Assembly: GCF_003853415.1 (NCBI RefSeq)
Contig: NZ_QTPP01000011.1
Span: forward strand, 159,208 to 223,207
Reading direction: 5' to 3'
DNA from: Burkholderia sp. Bp9142
GTDB taxonomy: Bacteria; Pseudomonadota; Gammaproteobacteria; Burkholderiales; Burkholderiaceae
Length of the DNA: 64,000 nt
The position numbers were made by a program, and so were the translations under genes. The notes below the pieces were generated by a model. The model was given only the letters and a program-made list of their open reading frames with translations. It had not been told where the DNA came from and did no database searches. This document shows, in pieces, positions 47,914-56,212 of the stretch. How positions within the stretch are numbered: the first letter of the stretch is position 1; each line of letters starts with the position of its first letter.

Positions 47914-47970
47914 CCGGGCGTCCCTTTCTCCATCACGTTTCATTCGTCGGCGCTCCACGCCGTTTTACGC

Positions 47971-48003
47971 GCGATGCCCGTTGCGGGCGTCGCGCTTTTT
48001 TTG
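47971..48003 (+). terminator. Intrinsic terminator downstream of the PhoX gene
   Basis: Stem GCGATGCCCG-TTG-CGGGCGTCGC (one mismatch) then GC and TTTTTTT on the plus strand. It lies 137 nt beyond the phosphatase stop, with the palindromic element in between. Confidence 0.82.
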
Positions 48004-48037
48004 CGCGCGGTTTGCATCGCGTGGTGCCGAACCCGCG

Positions 48038-48649
48038 TCAACGCAAGCCGGCCGGCACCTGTCCGGGCAGCGAGCCGCCCGGAAAACCGGACAGGCTCGG
48101 CGCCCTGGCCGGCAGCGTCGGCGCCGCCGCCGACGCGTCGCCGGCCGGCGCGGCCAGACCCGGTGCGAGGTAAAGAAACTTCCATTGCCGATAAGTTTCG
48201 ACGCCCTCGAAATCCTTGTATCGATCCGGAAATCCCGCGCGCTTGATCGTCGCGCCATCCGAACTGCTGTGGACGCCGTAGAAACGGTCGGCCCGCCACA
48301 GGAACGACCAGTCGTTCTTGCCGCTGACCGGATCCGGATACGCGCGGCGCAGGTGAGGCATGGGCTTCGGAAAGCGGGTATCGTCCAGCAGGTCGTCGAC
48401 CGTTTGCGGGTACGCGCGCGCGAGACGGTAGTACCCGATGACGGCCCTCCGGTACTGGTCGCCGACGAACAGCAGTTGCCGCTCCTGTTCGCGGCGCCGC
48501 TGCAGCGACCAGACGTCCAGCGCGCCGGCCAGCGCGATCGACATCAGCATCAGCGCGATCAGCAGCGCAAGCAGCACCAGCCCGCGCTGCCGCCCGCCGC
48601 GCCGGCAGGCATGCATCGCGCGCGCGACGCCGCGCCCGGCCCGGTTCAT
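48038..48649 (-). CDS. Type II secretion pseudopilin lacking Glu5 (GspK-like in that respect)
   Basis: This 203-residue protein has a basic leader ending RRGGRQRG, followed by the hydrophobic helix LVLLALLIALMLMSIALAG. Gly -1 is present, but position +5 is Ala instead of Glu, as in minor tip pilins of the GspK kind. The rest (YYRLARAYPQTVDDLLDDTR, LRRAYPDPVSGKNDWSFLWR, DFEGVETYRQWKFLY) resembles pseudopilins of the Geobacter-type T2SS. A Pro/Ala-rich C-terminus follows. It is the last gene of the secretion operon, overlapping the previous one by ATGA. Confidence 0.82.
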   Translation of the reverse strand: MNRAGRGVARAMHACRRGGRQRGLVLLALLIALMLMSIALAGALDVWSLQRRREQERQLLFVGDQYRRAVIGYYRLARAYPQTVDDLLDDTRFPKPMPHLRRAYPDPVSGKNDWSFLWRADRFYGVHSSSDGATIKRAGFPDRYKDFEGVETYRQWKFLYLAPGLAAPAGDASAAAPTLPARAPSLSGFPGGSLPGQVPAGLR

Positions 48650-49059
48650 TTCGCCGCTCCGGCCACGGCCGCGGCTGCCGCTCCTGCGACGCCCGGCGGC
48701 ACGCCCTGCGCGCTGCTCGCCGGCCCCACATCGTAGACGCCCGGCTTGGTCTCGTCCGGCGATGCAAGCGTCGCCCATTTGTCGTCGCCATTCACCGGAT
48801 CGACCGGAACCGCGCGCAAATAGTGCTTCGCGACCAGCTCGTCGAGCGTCTCGGGATACTGTCCGTTGTCGCCGTAATACTGGTCGATCGCATTGCGCAT
48901 CACCGCGAGGTTCTGCCGCCGCACCTGCTCCTTGCCGCGCTCGATGCTGTGCATGTAGCGCGGCACGGCCAGCGTCAGAAGCAGCCCGATGATGGCCATC
49001 ACGACCACGATTTCGATCAGCGTGAAGCCGCGGATCCTGCGGATGCGAGCGGGTGTCAT
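48646..49059 (-). CDS. Type II secretion pseudopilin (GspG/GspH-like)
   Basis: This 137-residue prepilin-like protein has a processing site RG-FTLIEIVVVMAIIGLLLTLAVP with Glu5. A GspG-like soluble part follows: NLAVMRNAIDQYYGDNGQYPETLDELVAKHYLRAVPVDPVNG. The tail is Gly/Ala-rich. It starts 9 nt after the previous pseudopilin stop. It needs a prepilin peptidase, which is not encoded in this window. Confidence 0.88.
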   Translation of the reverse strand: MTPARIRRIRGFTLIEIVVVMAIIGLLLTLAVPRYMHSIERGKEQVRRQNLAVMRNAIDQYYGDNGQYPETLDELVAKHYLRAVPVDPVNGDDKWATLASPDETKPGVYDVGPASSAQGVPPGVAGAAAAAVAGAAK

Positions 49060-49068
49060 GATGAACCG

Positions 49069-49602
49069 TCACCATTGTTTGTATGGAATGCCGTTGATGC
49101 CGACCCGGGCGGATTTCGACGTCACGTCGAACACGTCGTTGCCGGGCTCGATGCCCGCAGGGGGCGCGTCGGCCACCGGATCCGGCGGCGTGCCGTACGC
49201 GCGCACGTCCCAGGTGTCCTCGGCCCGCGTATCGGGATCGCCGATGAAGAACGGATCGCGCGGCACCCGGCGCAGGAACATCAGCAGGCCGCCCTTCGGG
49301 TCGCGGGCGTTTTTCACACCCGTCACGAGCACGGTCAGCGACGGCGGATAGCCGGACGCTTCGGCCTCCTTCTCGATCTGCCCCGCATCGCTCGCGTCCT
49401 TGTACGCATCGAGCGCAGTGCGGATCTCACGCAGCGCGGCGCTCAGTTCCTGCTCCTTCTGACGCTGCACGATCAGTTCGGAGAACGGCATGATCGCGAG
49501 CGCGAGGATCGCCACGAGCGCGAGCGTGATGACCATCTCGATCAACGTGAAGCCGCGCCGGCCGATACGGCCGCCGCGCGTTGCTGCGTTGCGGGCGGCC
49601 AC
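49069..49602 (-). CDS. Type II secretion pseudopilin
   Basis: This 177-residue protein has the processing site RRG-FTLIEMVITLALVAILALAIMP (Glu5 present). The globular part includes QELSAALREIRTALDAYKDASDAG and VRRVPRDPFFIGDPDTRAEDTW-like stretches common to pseudopilins. It starts 3 nt after the secretin stop. Together with two downstream pseudopilins it probably forms the minor tip complex. Confidence 0.88.
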   Translation of the reverse strand: MAARNAATRGGRIGRRGFTLIEMVITLALVAILALAIMPFSELIVQRQKEQELSAALREIRTALDAYKDASDAGQIEKEAEASGYPPSLTVLVTGVKNARDPKGGLLMFLRRVPRDPFFIGDPDTRAEDTWDVRAYGTPPDPVADAPPAGIEPGNDVFDVTSKSARVGINGIPYKQW

Positions 49603-49605
49603 GGC

Positions 49606-51939
49606 TCACTTCCCGACCGGGCGAAGCGGGTTTTCGCTCGGGATATCGCCCGCCGGCATCTGCAGCGTCGGGGGCGCGGCGGCCGGTGCGGCGGCCGGCG
49701 CGTTGACCGCCGCGGCAGCCTGCTCAGCCGGCGCCGGCGCCGGTGACACAACCGGCGTCACGGTCGTGCCCGGCGCGGGCGCCACTTCATTGCCCGCCGG
49801 CGCTGCCGCCTGCGCAGCACCGCCCGCCGGCTGCTCCGCCGCGGCGGATGGCGCGGGCGACGCCGGCTGAGGCCTCGAGAACCGCCCGCCATAAGGGTCG
49901 GGCGGCGGCGTCGTGCGCGGGGCAACCGGCAGTTGCCCGAACGCGCTGCTCCCCGGCGACGGCTGCGTACGGTTCGCCGCGGCCTCCAACGGCGACGGCG
50001 CCGCGCCACCCGACGTCCCGCCGCCCACGCTGCCCGGAACGACCTTCGCCTCTGCCTTCGCCACTGCAGGCGCCGCTCCCTTCGCTTCTGCCTTCGCCTC
50101 CGCGGGCGTCTCCGCGTTCAGCACCACCGGGTCGAGTCGCAACTGGTCGGCGTGCACGTTGACGTCGGTGCCCGACCACACTTCCTGCGTGTCCGCATCC
50201 GCCGCCACTTGCGGCCGGACGACATGCGGCGTGATCTGCAGCACGATCTCGGTCTTCTTGTGATCGCCGCCGTGATCCGAGAACAGGCGGCCGAGCACCG
50301 GCAACTGGCCAAGGCCCGGCACCTTGTTCGCGTTGCGGCGGTCCTCGTCCGAAATCAGGCCGCCCATGATCTGCGTTTCGCCGTCGCGAAGCCGCAGGCT
50401 GGTCGACGCGCTGCGCGTGCCGATCTGATAGGCGAGCGAGCTTAGCCCCTGCGAGTTGCCGCTCGAGATCGTGTTGGTGATGTTGCTGACTTCGAGATTC
50501 AGCTTGATGCCGACGTCGCCGTCGCGATAGACCTGCGGCTCGACCTCGAGCTTGATGCCCACGTCGAGGTACTGGATCATCTGCGTAAACGACGGGCCGC
50601 TGGTGCTCGGCGTGCTCGAGCTCGAAATCACCGGCACCTTGTCGCCGATCATGATGCGCGCCTTTTCCTTGTTGCGCGCGCGGATGCGCGGACTCGCGAG
50701 CAGATTCGCGTCGGTATCGGTCAGCTTGAAGTCCGCGGTGGCCGACAGGCCGCTGACGTTCAGCGCATTGACCGGCAGATGGTGCAGCGCCCCCCAGGTA
50801 TTGACCGTGCTCGGCGTCGACACCGTAAACGAGTTGGGCCAGTTGATGCCCAACTGCGACATCCGGTCATGCGATACCTCCAGCACCTCGACCTCGAGCA
50901 TCACCTCCGGCTCCGGCAAGTCCTGGGCCGCAATCATCTCCTCGGCGACCTTGATCGTGTCCGGCGTGCCGCGGATCGTCACCGTGTTCGAGCGCTCGTC
51001 GATCACGGCCTCCTTCACCTTCAACAGACTCTTCAGCAGCGACTGGATCTGCTTCGCGTCGACGTTCGACAACTGGAACGTGCGCACCTTGAGCTCCTGG
51101 TATTCGAGCTCCTTGGCCGGCGTCGCCGGGTAGATGAACAGCGTGTTCGCGTTCATCTGCTTCTTGTCGAGCTGGTTCTGCAACAGGATCATGTCGACCG
51201 TGTCCTGCAGCGACGCGTTCTGCACGAAGATCGTCGTCTTCAGGTCGGCGCGCACGTCGCGATCGAAAATGACGTTCAGCCCGGACGTCCGCGACAATGC
51301 CTCGAACACCATCCTCACGTTCGCGTCGCGGAACTGCAGCGACACCGGCGTGCGCATGATCGACGACGCCGCGAACTTGTCGTCGCGTTCCGCGTGTTGC
51401 TGGCGGCGCTTTTCGTCGAGGTCCGCCTGCATCCGCGCCGCCATCGCATTGGCCGGATCCTCGACCAGCACGCGATGCACGCGTTCGGCCGCCTGCGCGT
51501 ACGAACCGCGCTTCATCATGCGGTCCGCCTCCTGCAGGATCGCGAGATGCTTGCGGTCCTGGTCGATCATCGTGGCGATCCGGCGCGCGCGTTCACTGGT
51601 CGGATCGAGCTGCTTCGCCATGTAGACGGAGCGCGCCGCGTCGTCGAACGCGTTCTGCTGGCGAAACGTGTCCGCGTTGTCAAGCAGCTGGTCGACCGCG
51701 TCGTTGCGCTCGTGCAATGCGTCAATCTTCACCTGCGCGTTGGTCGGATCATCCTGAAGGTTCGGCACATGCGCGCAGCCGCCGCATGCGAGCAGCGCCG
51801 CCGCGATCGCCAGCGCGCGCTTCGTCGCAAGCCGGTTCGGCGATGCCGGCCGCGCGTCGTCCGTCACGACGGAACGAGGGCGCGTCGGCCGGCCGCCGTC
51901 CCCATCGCGGCACGCATCCCGTGTACGTATGGTTTCCAT
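49606..51939 (-). CDS. gspD: Outer-membrane secretin (GspD/PilQ family) with TPR-like N-terminus
   Basis: This 777-residue protein has a lipoprotein-type signal ending LLACGGC near residues 49-55. A TPR-like helical region (about 65-180) replaces the usual N0 start. Then come an STN/N1-type domain (VSLQFRDANVRMVFEALSRTSGLNVIFD), a secretin N domain (VDAKQIQSLLKSLLKVKEAVID) and the secretin barrel with VPGLGQLPVLGRLFS and KKTEIVLQITPHVV. After about residue 585 a disordered Ala/Pro/Glu tail with KAEAK repeats extends nearly 190 residues. It forms the exit pore of the machine. Confidence 0.92.
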   Translation of the reverse strand: METIRTRDACRDGDGGRPTRPRSVVTDDARPASPNRLATKRALAIAAALLACGGCAHVPNLQDDPTNAQVKIDALHERNDAVDQLLDNADTFRQQNAFDDAARSVYMAKQLDPTSERARRIATMIDQDRKHLAILQEADRMMKRGSYAQAAERVHRVLVEDPANAMAARMQADLDEKRRQQHAERDDKFAASSIMRTPVSLQFRDANVRMVFEALSRTSGLNVIFDRDVRADLKTTIFVQNASLQDTVDMILLQNQLDKKQMNANTLFIYPATPAKELEYQELKVRTFQLSNVDAKQIQSLLKSLLKVKEAVIDERSNTVTIRGTPDTIKVAEEMIAAQDLPEPEVMLEVEVLEVSHDRMSQLGINWPNSFTVSTPSTVNTWGALHHLPVNALNVSGLSATADFKLTDTDANLLASPRIRARNKEKARIMIGDKVPVISSSSTPSTSGPSFTQMIQYLDVGIKLEVEPQVYRDGDVGIKLNLEVSNITNTISSGNSQGLSSLAYQIGTRSASTSLRLRDGETQIMGGLISDEDRRNANKVPGLGQLPVLGRLFSDHGGDHKKTEIVLQITPHVVRPQVAADADTQEVWSGTDVNVHADQLRLDPVVLNAETPAEAKAEAKGAAPAVAKAEAKVVPGSVGGGTSGGAAPSPLEAAANRTQPSPGSSAFGQLPVAPRTTPPPDPYGGRFSRPQPASPAPSAAAEQPAGGAAQAAAPAGNEVAPAPGTTVTPVVSPAPAPAEQAAAAVNAPAAAPAAAPPTLQMPAGDIPSENPLRPVGK

Positions 51940-52542
51940 TTACTTTCCTTCCATTGGAATGGGCACCATCTGAATCTGGTTCAGCGGCAGATAGGTGAGC
52001 ACCACGTTCGATTCGGACACCGACTCGACCCGATACTGGCTGTCGATCACGTCACCCGGCGAAACGATCAGCAACTGATCTCCGTTGCCGAGAAACACGT
52101 GCGGCTTCGCCGACTTGGCGTCCTGTTGGCCGAGATAGACGAACGGTACGGGCGGCGCGGTCGGCGGCGCCGGACGCGTTTCGGGCGGCGGCGGCACGAC
52201 GGGAGGCGGCGGCAGCCATGACGACGCCGTGAAGGGATCGTGCGCCGCGTCGACGGACACGGGCGCACGCAATGCGGCGAGCTTTTCCCGCGGGGTCGCC
52301 ACCGCTTCATGCGACGCGGGCGCAGGCGCCGCGGCATGAGAGGCCGCCGCGATGCGCGCGCGGGCCGGCGCGGGCGCCACGCGCCCGCTGTCGCGATGGA
52401 CGATGCCGCTTGCACCCGGCGCCGGCTGCTGCATCGCCGCCACCAGCACGCGATATCCGGTACCGGCGACGACGAGGCAGCCCAGCACGAGCACGACCAC
52501 GAGTCGATTGCGCGAAGCGGGTTTCATGACGGTGAAGATCAT
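51940..52542 (-). CDS. GspC/PilP-like inner-membrane clamp protein
   Basis: This 200-residue bitopic protein has an N-terminal membrane helix (RLVVVLVLGCLVVAGTGYRVLVAAM), a long Pro/Ala linker and a C-terminal HR-like beta domain, PFVYLGQQDAKSAKPHVFLGNGDQLLIVSPGDVID. This layout matches PilP or GspC, which link the inner platform to the secretin. Its start (MIFTVM) overlaps the previous stop by ATGA, and its stop abuts the secretin start. Confidence 0.8.
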   Translation of the reverse strand: MIFTVMKPASRNRLVVVLVLGCLVVAGTGYRVLVAAMQQPAPGASGIVHRDSGRVAPAPARARIAAASHAAAPAPASHEAVATPREKLAALRAPVSVDAAHDPFTASSWLPPPPVVPPPPETRPAPPTAPPVPFVYLGQQDAKSAKPHVFLGNGDQLLIVSPGDVIDSQYRVESVSESNVVLTYLPLNQIQMVPIPMEGK

Positions 52543-53105
52543 GGCTGGGCGCTCCGATAGACGAGTTCGAAACGCACCCGCGCGTCGAGAATGCTGCTGC
52601 CCACCGCCGGACGCTCGACGTGGATTTCCTGCAACGCCGCGTTCGGCACGTTGTTCAGCACCGATGCGAGAAAATGCCGGATCGCGCCGTACTGATCCTT
52701 CACCGGGAGCAGCACCTGGTAGCGCGCGAAGCGCGCGCCCGACTCGGTCGTCATCTGGTACTCGGCGGACCCGAGCGCCAGATGGCTGTCGCGCGCCTGC
52801 TCGAAGATCGATGCAATGTCGTCCGCGCTTTGCGAAAAGCGCGGAAAGAGCTCCGGCAACGTGTCGAGCGTCGCCGCATCCACCGCCGTGCCGCGCACGT
52901 CGGCCGGACGATGGCCGTGTGCGGCGCGCACCACACCGGCCGGCGCCTGTATTGCGCGCGTGTCGGACTCCACGCCGGCGATCGCCGCATACGTGATGCC
53001 CGCGGCACCGAGCATCAGCATGCCGGCGAGCCCGGGCAGGCCGAATGCGCGCCGCCACGCGAAACGAAGCGTGAGCAGGGGGTCCGCGACACGATCGGCT
53101 TTCAT
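52539..53105 (-). CDS. PilO/GspM-like platform protein
   Basis: This 188-residue protein has one N-terminal helix (LAGMLMLGAAGITYAAIAG) and a periplasmic part containing LPELFPRFSQSADDIASIFEQARDSHLALGSAEYQ and YGAIRHFLASVLNNVPNAALQEI, the ferredoxin-like layout of PilO/GspM. Identification is by position between PilN-like and PilP-like genes and by this architecture; sequence identity to well-studied PilO looks low. It overlaps both neighbours by ATGA. Confidence 0.72.
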   Translation of the reverse strand: MKADRVADPLLTLRFAWRRAFGLPGLAGMLMLGAAGITYAAIAGVESDTRAIQAPAGVVRAAHGHRPADVRGTAVDAATLDTLPELFPRFSQSADDIASIFEQARDSHLALGSAEYQMTTESGARFARYQVLLPVKDQYGAIRHFLASVLNNVPNAALQEIHVERPAVGSSILDARVRFELVYRSAQP

Positions 53106-53632
53106 GATTTCCTCCAGACGGCCGTGATCTGGAAACGCACCGGCTTTCCCGCCACGTTTTCCTCGACGAGATGACCGTTGAGCGTCGCCTCGCGCAGCAT
53201 GACGCTCGTCTGCAAGTACTTCAGGTACGCGATCATCGCGTCCGGGTCCTTCGCTTCGGCCGTGATGCGAATCTGGCCCTGTGCCGGGTTCTGGTCGATG
53301 CCGATCAGCGCGACGTCATGGCCCGGATAGTCCTCGACGAGCGAGAAGAGCGTCTGCCACGGCACGGTCAGTTCGCGCAGCACGGCCTGGCTCTGCTTTT
53401 CCGCGAGCCGCGCGGCCGCGGTCGGCGGCGGCTTCACGACGTGTTGCTGCGCGAACGTGCGATGCTGGACGACCGCCAGACGCTCCCTGACGCGATCGTT
53501 TTCCGCATACGCATGCCAGAGCCGGACGGCGCACGCGCCCCACAGCAACGCGGCGACGCCGAGCAGGATCACGCCGCTCGTGCCGATGCGAGCGCGGCGC
53601 CGGCAAAAATCGATGTCGAGCGTGCGGATCAT
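53102..53632 (-). CDS. PilN-like platform protein
   Basis: This 176-residue bitopic protein has a short cytoplasmic N-terminus (MIRTLDIDFCRRR) that would contact the PilM-like partner, one helix (GVILLGVAALLWGACAVRLW) and a periplasmic ferredoxin-like domain: WQTLFSLVEDYPGHDVALIGIDQNPAQGQIRITAEAKD. This is the usual PilN pattern. Overlaps with flanking genes by ATGA indicate tight stoichiometric coupling. Confidence 0.75.
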   Translation of the reverse strand: MIRTLDIDFCRRRARIGTSGVILLGVAALLWGACAVRLWHAYAENDRVRERLAVVQHRTFAQQHVVKPPPTAAARLAEKQSQAVLRELTVPWQTLFSLVEDYPGHDVALIGIDQNPAQGQIRITAEAKDPDAMIAYLKYLQTSVMLREATLNGHLVEENVAGKPVRFQITAVWRKS

Positions 53633-54495
53633 GATGCGTACTCCAGCAACCGGCGCGCAGGTGAACCGTCGAGCGCCGCGCGGCGCGGCAGTATGACCGC
53701 GGCAAAACGCGCCTCGAATGGCGCGGCATCCGTGTCGACGCCGGACAGATAGACCTTGCAGTCGTCGCGCTTCAGGCCCGTCCGCGTCGCCGAGCGCTCG
53801 AACAGTTGCTCGGCGAGTTCGGCAAGCCTCGACGCATCGCCGGACTCACCCGGAAAGAGGCGCTGCGCATCGTACGCGGTCCACTCGCCGCGTTCGATCA
53901 TGACCGCCTGCAGCAACGCTTCGCCGACGACGAGCAGCATCGCGTCGCCGTCCGACTTCACCGCGACCCGATTGAGCGTTTCCGGAAGCCCCGCACGAAG
54001 GCAGCGGATGCGAACGTCGCCGGATGTGCCCGTCGCGAGAATGCCGTCGTACAGCGTGCGCGGCAGCGCGCTCGCAAAGAGCGCACGGCCGCCATGCCGC
54101 ACGTCGAAGCGCGTGACCAGCGACTCGGCGGCGACCCCGTACGTGTCAGAGAAATGCGCGAGCGCGATTTCCTCGAGCTCGCGTGCGTGCAGCGCGCGGA
54201 AATCGCCGCGCAGGATCGCATGGCAACACCAGAAATCGTCGAGCACGATGTGCGCGCCGCGCGCGGCCGGCCGCTTCGCGCCGCCGTCGCGGCCGGCCGT
54301 CGCGGCCAGCGCGGCACCCAGCGCGTCGAGCACCCCCGTCTCGCTCCCGAAGTGTGCGTCGGGAATGACGACGCAGAGCGGATCGGCGACGAACCCGCGC
54401 CGGCCCGGCCGCCACCATGCGGGCGGGCGGATGCCGACGACGATCTCGCGCGTGCCGATGCCGACAGCAAGCCGATCATTCGACCATGGTGACAC
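53629..54495 (-). CDS. PilM/GspL cytoplasmic-domain-like protein
   Basis: This 288-residue cytoplasmic protein lies between the ATPase and PilN-like genes. It has an actin-like flavour: IVLDDFWCCHAILRGDF..ELEEIALAHFSDTYG and GDAMLLVVGEALLQAVMIERGEW. It lacks a membrane segment, so it corresponds to PilM or to the cytoplasmic half of GspL, split from the PilN-like partner. It overlaps gspE by 20 nt. The sequence is divergent; the assignment rests mainly on gene order. Confidence 0.68.
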   Translation of the reverse strand: MSPWSNDRLAVGIGTREIVVGIRPPAWWRPGRRGFVADPLCVVIPDAHFGSETGVLDALGAALAATAGRDGGAKRPAARGAHIVLDDFWCCHAILRGDFRALHARELEEIALAHFSDTYGVAAESLVTRFDVRHGGRALFASALPRTLYDGILATGTSGDVRIRCLRAGLPETLNRVAVKSDGDAMLLVVGEALLQAVMIERGEWTAYDAQRLFPGESGDASRLAELAEQLFERSATRTGLKRDDCKVYLSGVDTDAAPFEARFAAVILPRRAALDGSPARRLLEYAS

Positions 54496-56194
54496 GATTG
54501 ATCTCCTCGAGCGTCGTTTCGCCGCGCTTCACCAGGTCGATCGCCGACGCCCGCAACGTCGTCATGCCGTAGCGCAGCGCCGCCGCCTTGATGTGTCCGA
54601 GCGGCGCGCGCTCCGACAGCAGTTGTCGCAGCTCGTCGTTCATGCGCAGCGCCTCCGCGATCGCTCGCCGGCCGCGATAGCCGCTGCCGCGGCACATCGC
54701 ACACCCGGTACCGCGGCGAAACAGGTAGCTGCCGGCCGTGTCCGGGTCGATACCCGAGCGAGCGAGCGCATCCGCGTCGACCGTGTCCTCGTCCAGGCAG
54801 TCCGGGCAGCACTGGCGCAGCAGTCGCTGCGCGATCACGCCGTTCAACGCCGATACGAAGCTGTACGGATCGACCTCCATGTTGGTGAAACGGCCGATCA
54901 CGTCGAACACGTTGTTCGCATGCACGGTGGTGAACACCTGGTGACCGGTCAGCGCGGCCTGCACGGCGATCTGCGCGGTTTCGGGGTCGCGGATTTCGCC
55001 GACCATGATCTTGTCCGGATCGTGCCGCAGGATCGACCGCAATCCGCGCGCGAACGTCAGGCCCTTCGCCTCGTTGACCGGAATCTGCAGGATCTCGCCC
55101 AGCTGGTATTCGACGGGATCCTCGATCGTCACGATCTTCTCGAGCCCGTTGTTGATTTCAGTGAGGATCGCGTAAAGCGTCGTGGTCTTGCCACTGCCGG
55201 TGGGGCCCGTGACGAGCAGCATGCCGTACGGCATCGACGCGACCGACCGCATGAAGCTCGTGTCGGCGGACTGGAACCCCAGCGCCTCGAGCGTCAGGCC
55301 GCCCGACGCCTGGGAAAGCTGGTAGCGGTCGAGAATCCGCAACACCGCGTCCTCGCCGAACTGGTTCGGCATGATCGACACGCGAAAATCGATCTCGCGT
55401 CCGGCGTACATCGCCTTGAAGCGCCCGTCCTGCGGAATGCGGCGCTCCGCGATATCGAGCTCGGAGATCACCTTCACGCGCGACAGCACCTGGTCCGCGA
55501 CGTCGCGGCCCTCCACGCGCCCCACCACCGTCAGCACGCCATCGACCCGGCACTTGATCATCAATCCGTTTGCCCGGCATTCGAGGTGGATGTCGCTCGC
55601 CAGCATCTTGAGCGCGTCGTAGATCGTCGAATTGAGCAGACGCACCACCGGGCTGTCGTCGCTGCTGATGCCCTGCAGCGTCAATGCCAGCGACGCCGGA
55701 TCGGGCGCGCTCTCGATCGGATCGTCGAACGCGAGCGAATCCATCGCGCGGATGTCCTTCTCGCGCACGGCAAGATAGGCGCCCAGGTCGCCCGCGCTCG
55801 CGAGCGCCCATCCGTACGGCAGTGCCGGGTGCGCACGCATCCGGTGCTCGACCCAGCCGCGCGTGCGGGCATCGAGCGGATCGGCGATCGCGAACAGCAG
55901 CGCGCCGCAGTCGGGATCGCGCAGGCACACGCAGAGGCGCGCCGTCGCCTCGACGAACGGCACCAGCTCGAAATCCGGCTCCAGGCGGTTCAGTTCGCGG
56001 ATGCCGATCGGCTTCATCCGGAATTGCGATGCGAGCCGCTCGCGCATCTCGTCCGCGCCCAGCGCCGTCTGCGCCGTCAACGCCTCGAGCGCGCGGATGC
56101 CCGAACCGTGCCGTTCGCCGAGCGTGCGCAGCAGGTCGCGCAGTTCGGCGTCCGCGTCGGGACGGTTGTCGGGGGAGGATGTGACGGGGTCCAC
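54476..56194 (-). CDS. gspE: Type II secretion ATPase (GspE/PilB family)
   Basis: This 572-residue hexameric ATPase has an N1E-like domain (residues 60-170), then SSDDSPVVRLLNSTIYDALKMLASDIHLE, Walker A GPTGSGKTTT near residue 330, the Asp box, Walker B IMVGEIRDPETAQIA and the His box LTGHQVFTTVHAN. A zinc-binding pair, CCPDC and CAMC, lies near residues 465-500. Everything needed for activity is present. It powers pseudopilus assembly. Confidence 0.95.
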   Translation of the reverse strand: MDPVTSSPDNRPDADAELRDLLRTLGERHGSGIRALEALTAQTALGADEMRERLASQFRMKPIGIRELNRLEPDFELVPFVEATARLCVCLRDPDCGALLFAIADPLDARTRGWVEHRMRAHPALPYGWALASAGDLGAYLAVREKDIRAMDSLAFDDPIESAPDPASLALTLQGISSDDSPVVRLLNSTIYDALKMLASDIHLECRANGLMIKCRVDGVLTVVGRVEGRDVADQVLSRVKVISELDIAERRIPQDGRFKAMYAGREIDFRVSIMPNQFGEDAVLRILDRYQLSQASGGLTLEALGFQSADTSFMRSVASMPYGMLLVTGPTGSGKTTTLYAILTEINNGLEKIVTIEDPVEYQLGEILQIPVNEAKGLTFARGLRSILRHDPDKIMVGEIRDPETAQIAVQAALTGHQVFTTVHANNVFDVIGRFTNMEVDPYSFVSALNGVIAQRLLRQCCPDCLDEDTVDADALARSGIDPDTAGSYLFRRGTGCAMCRGSGYRGRRAIAEALRMNDELRQLLSERAPLGHIKAAALRYGMTTLRASAIDLVKRGETTLEEINRVTMVE

Positions 56195-56212
56195 GCGCGC
56201 CTCCAGGACGGC

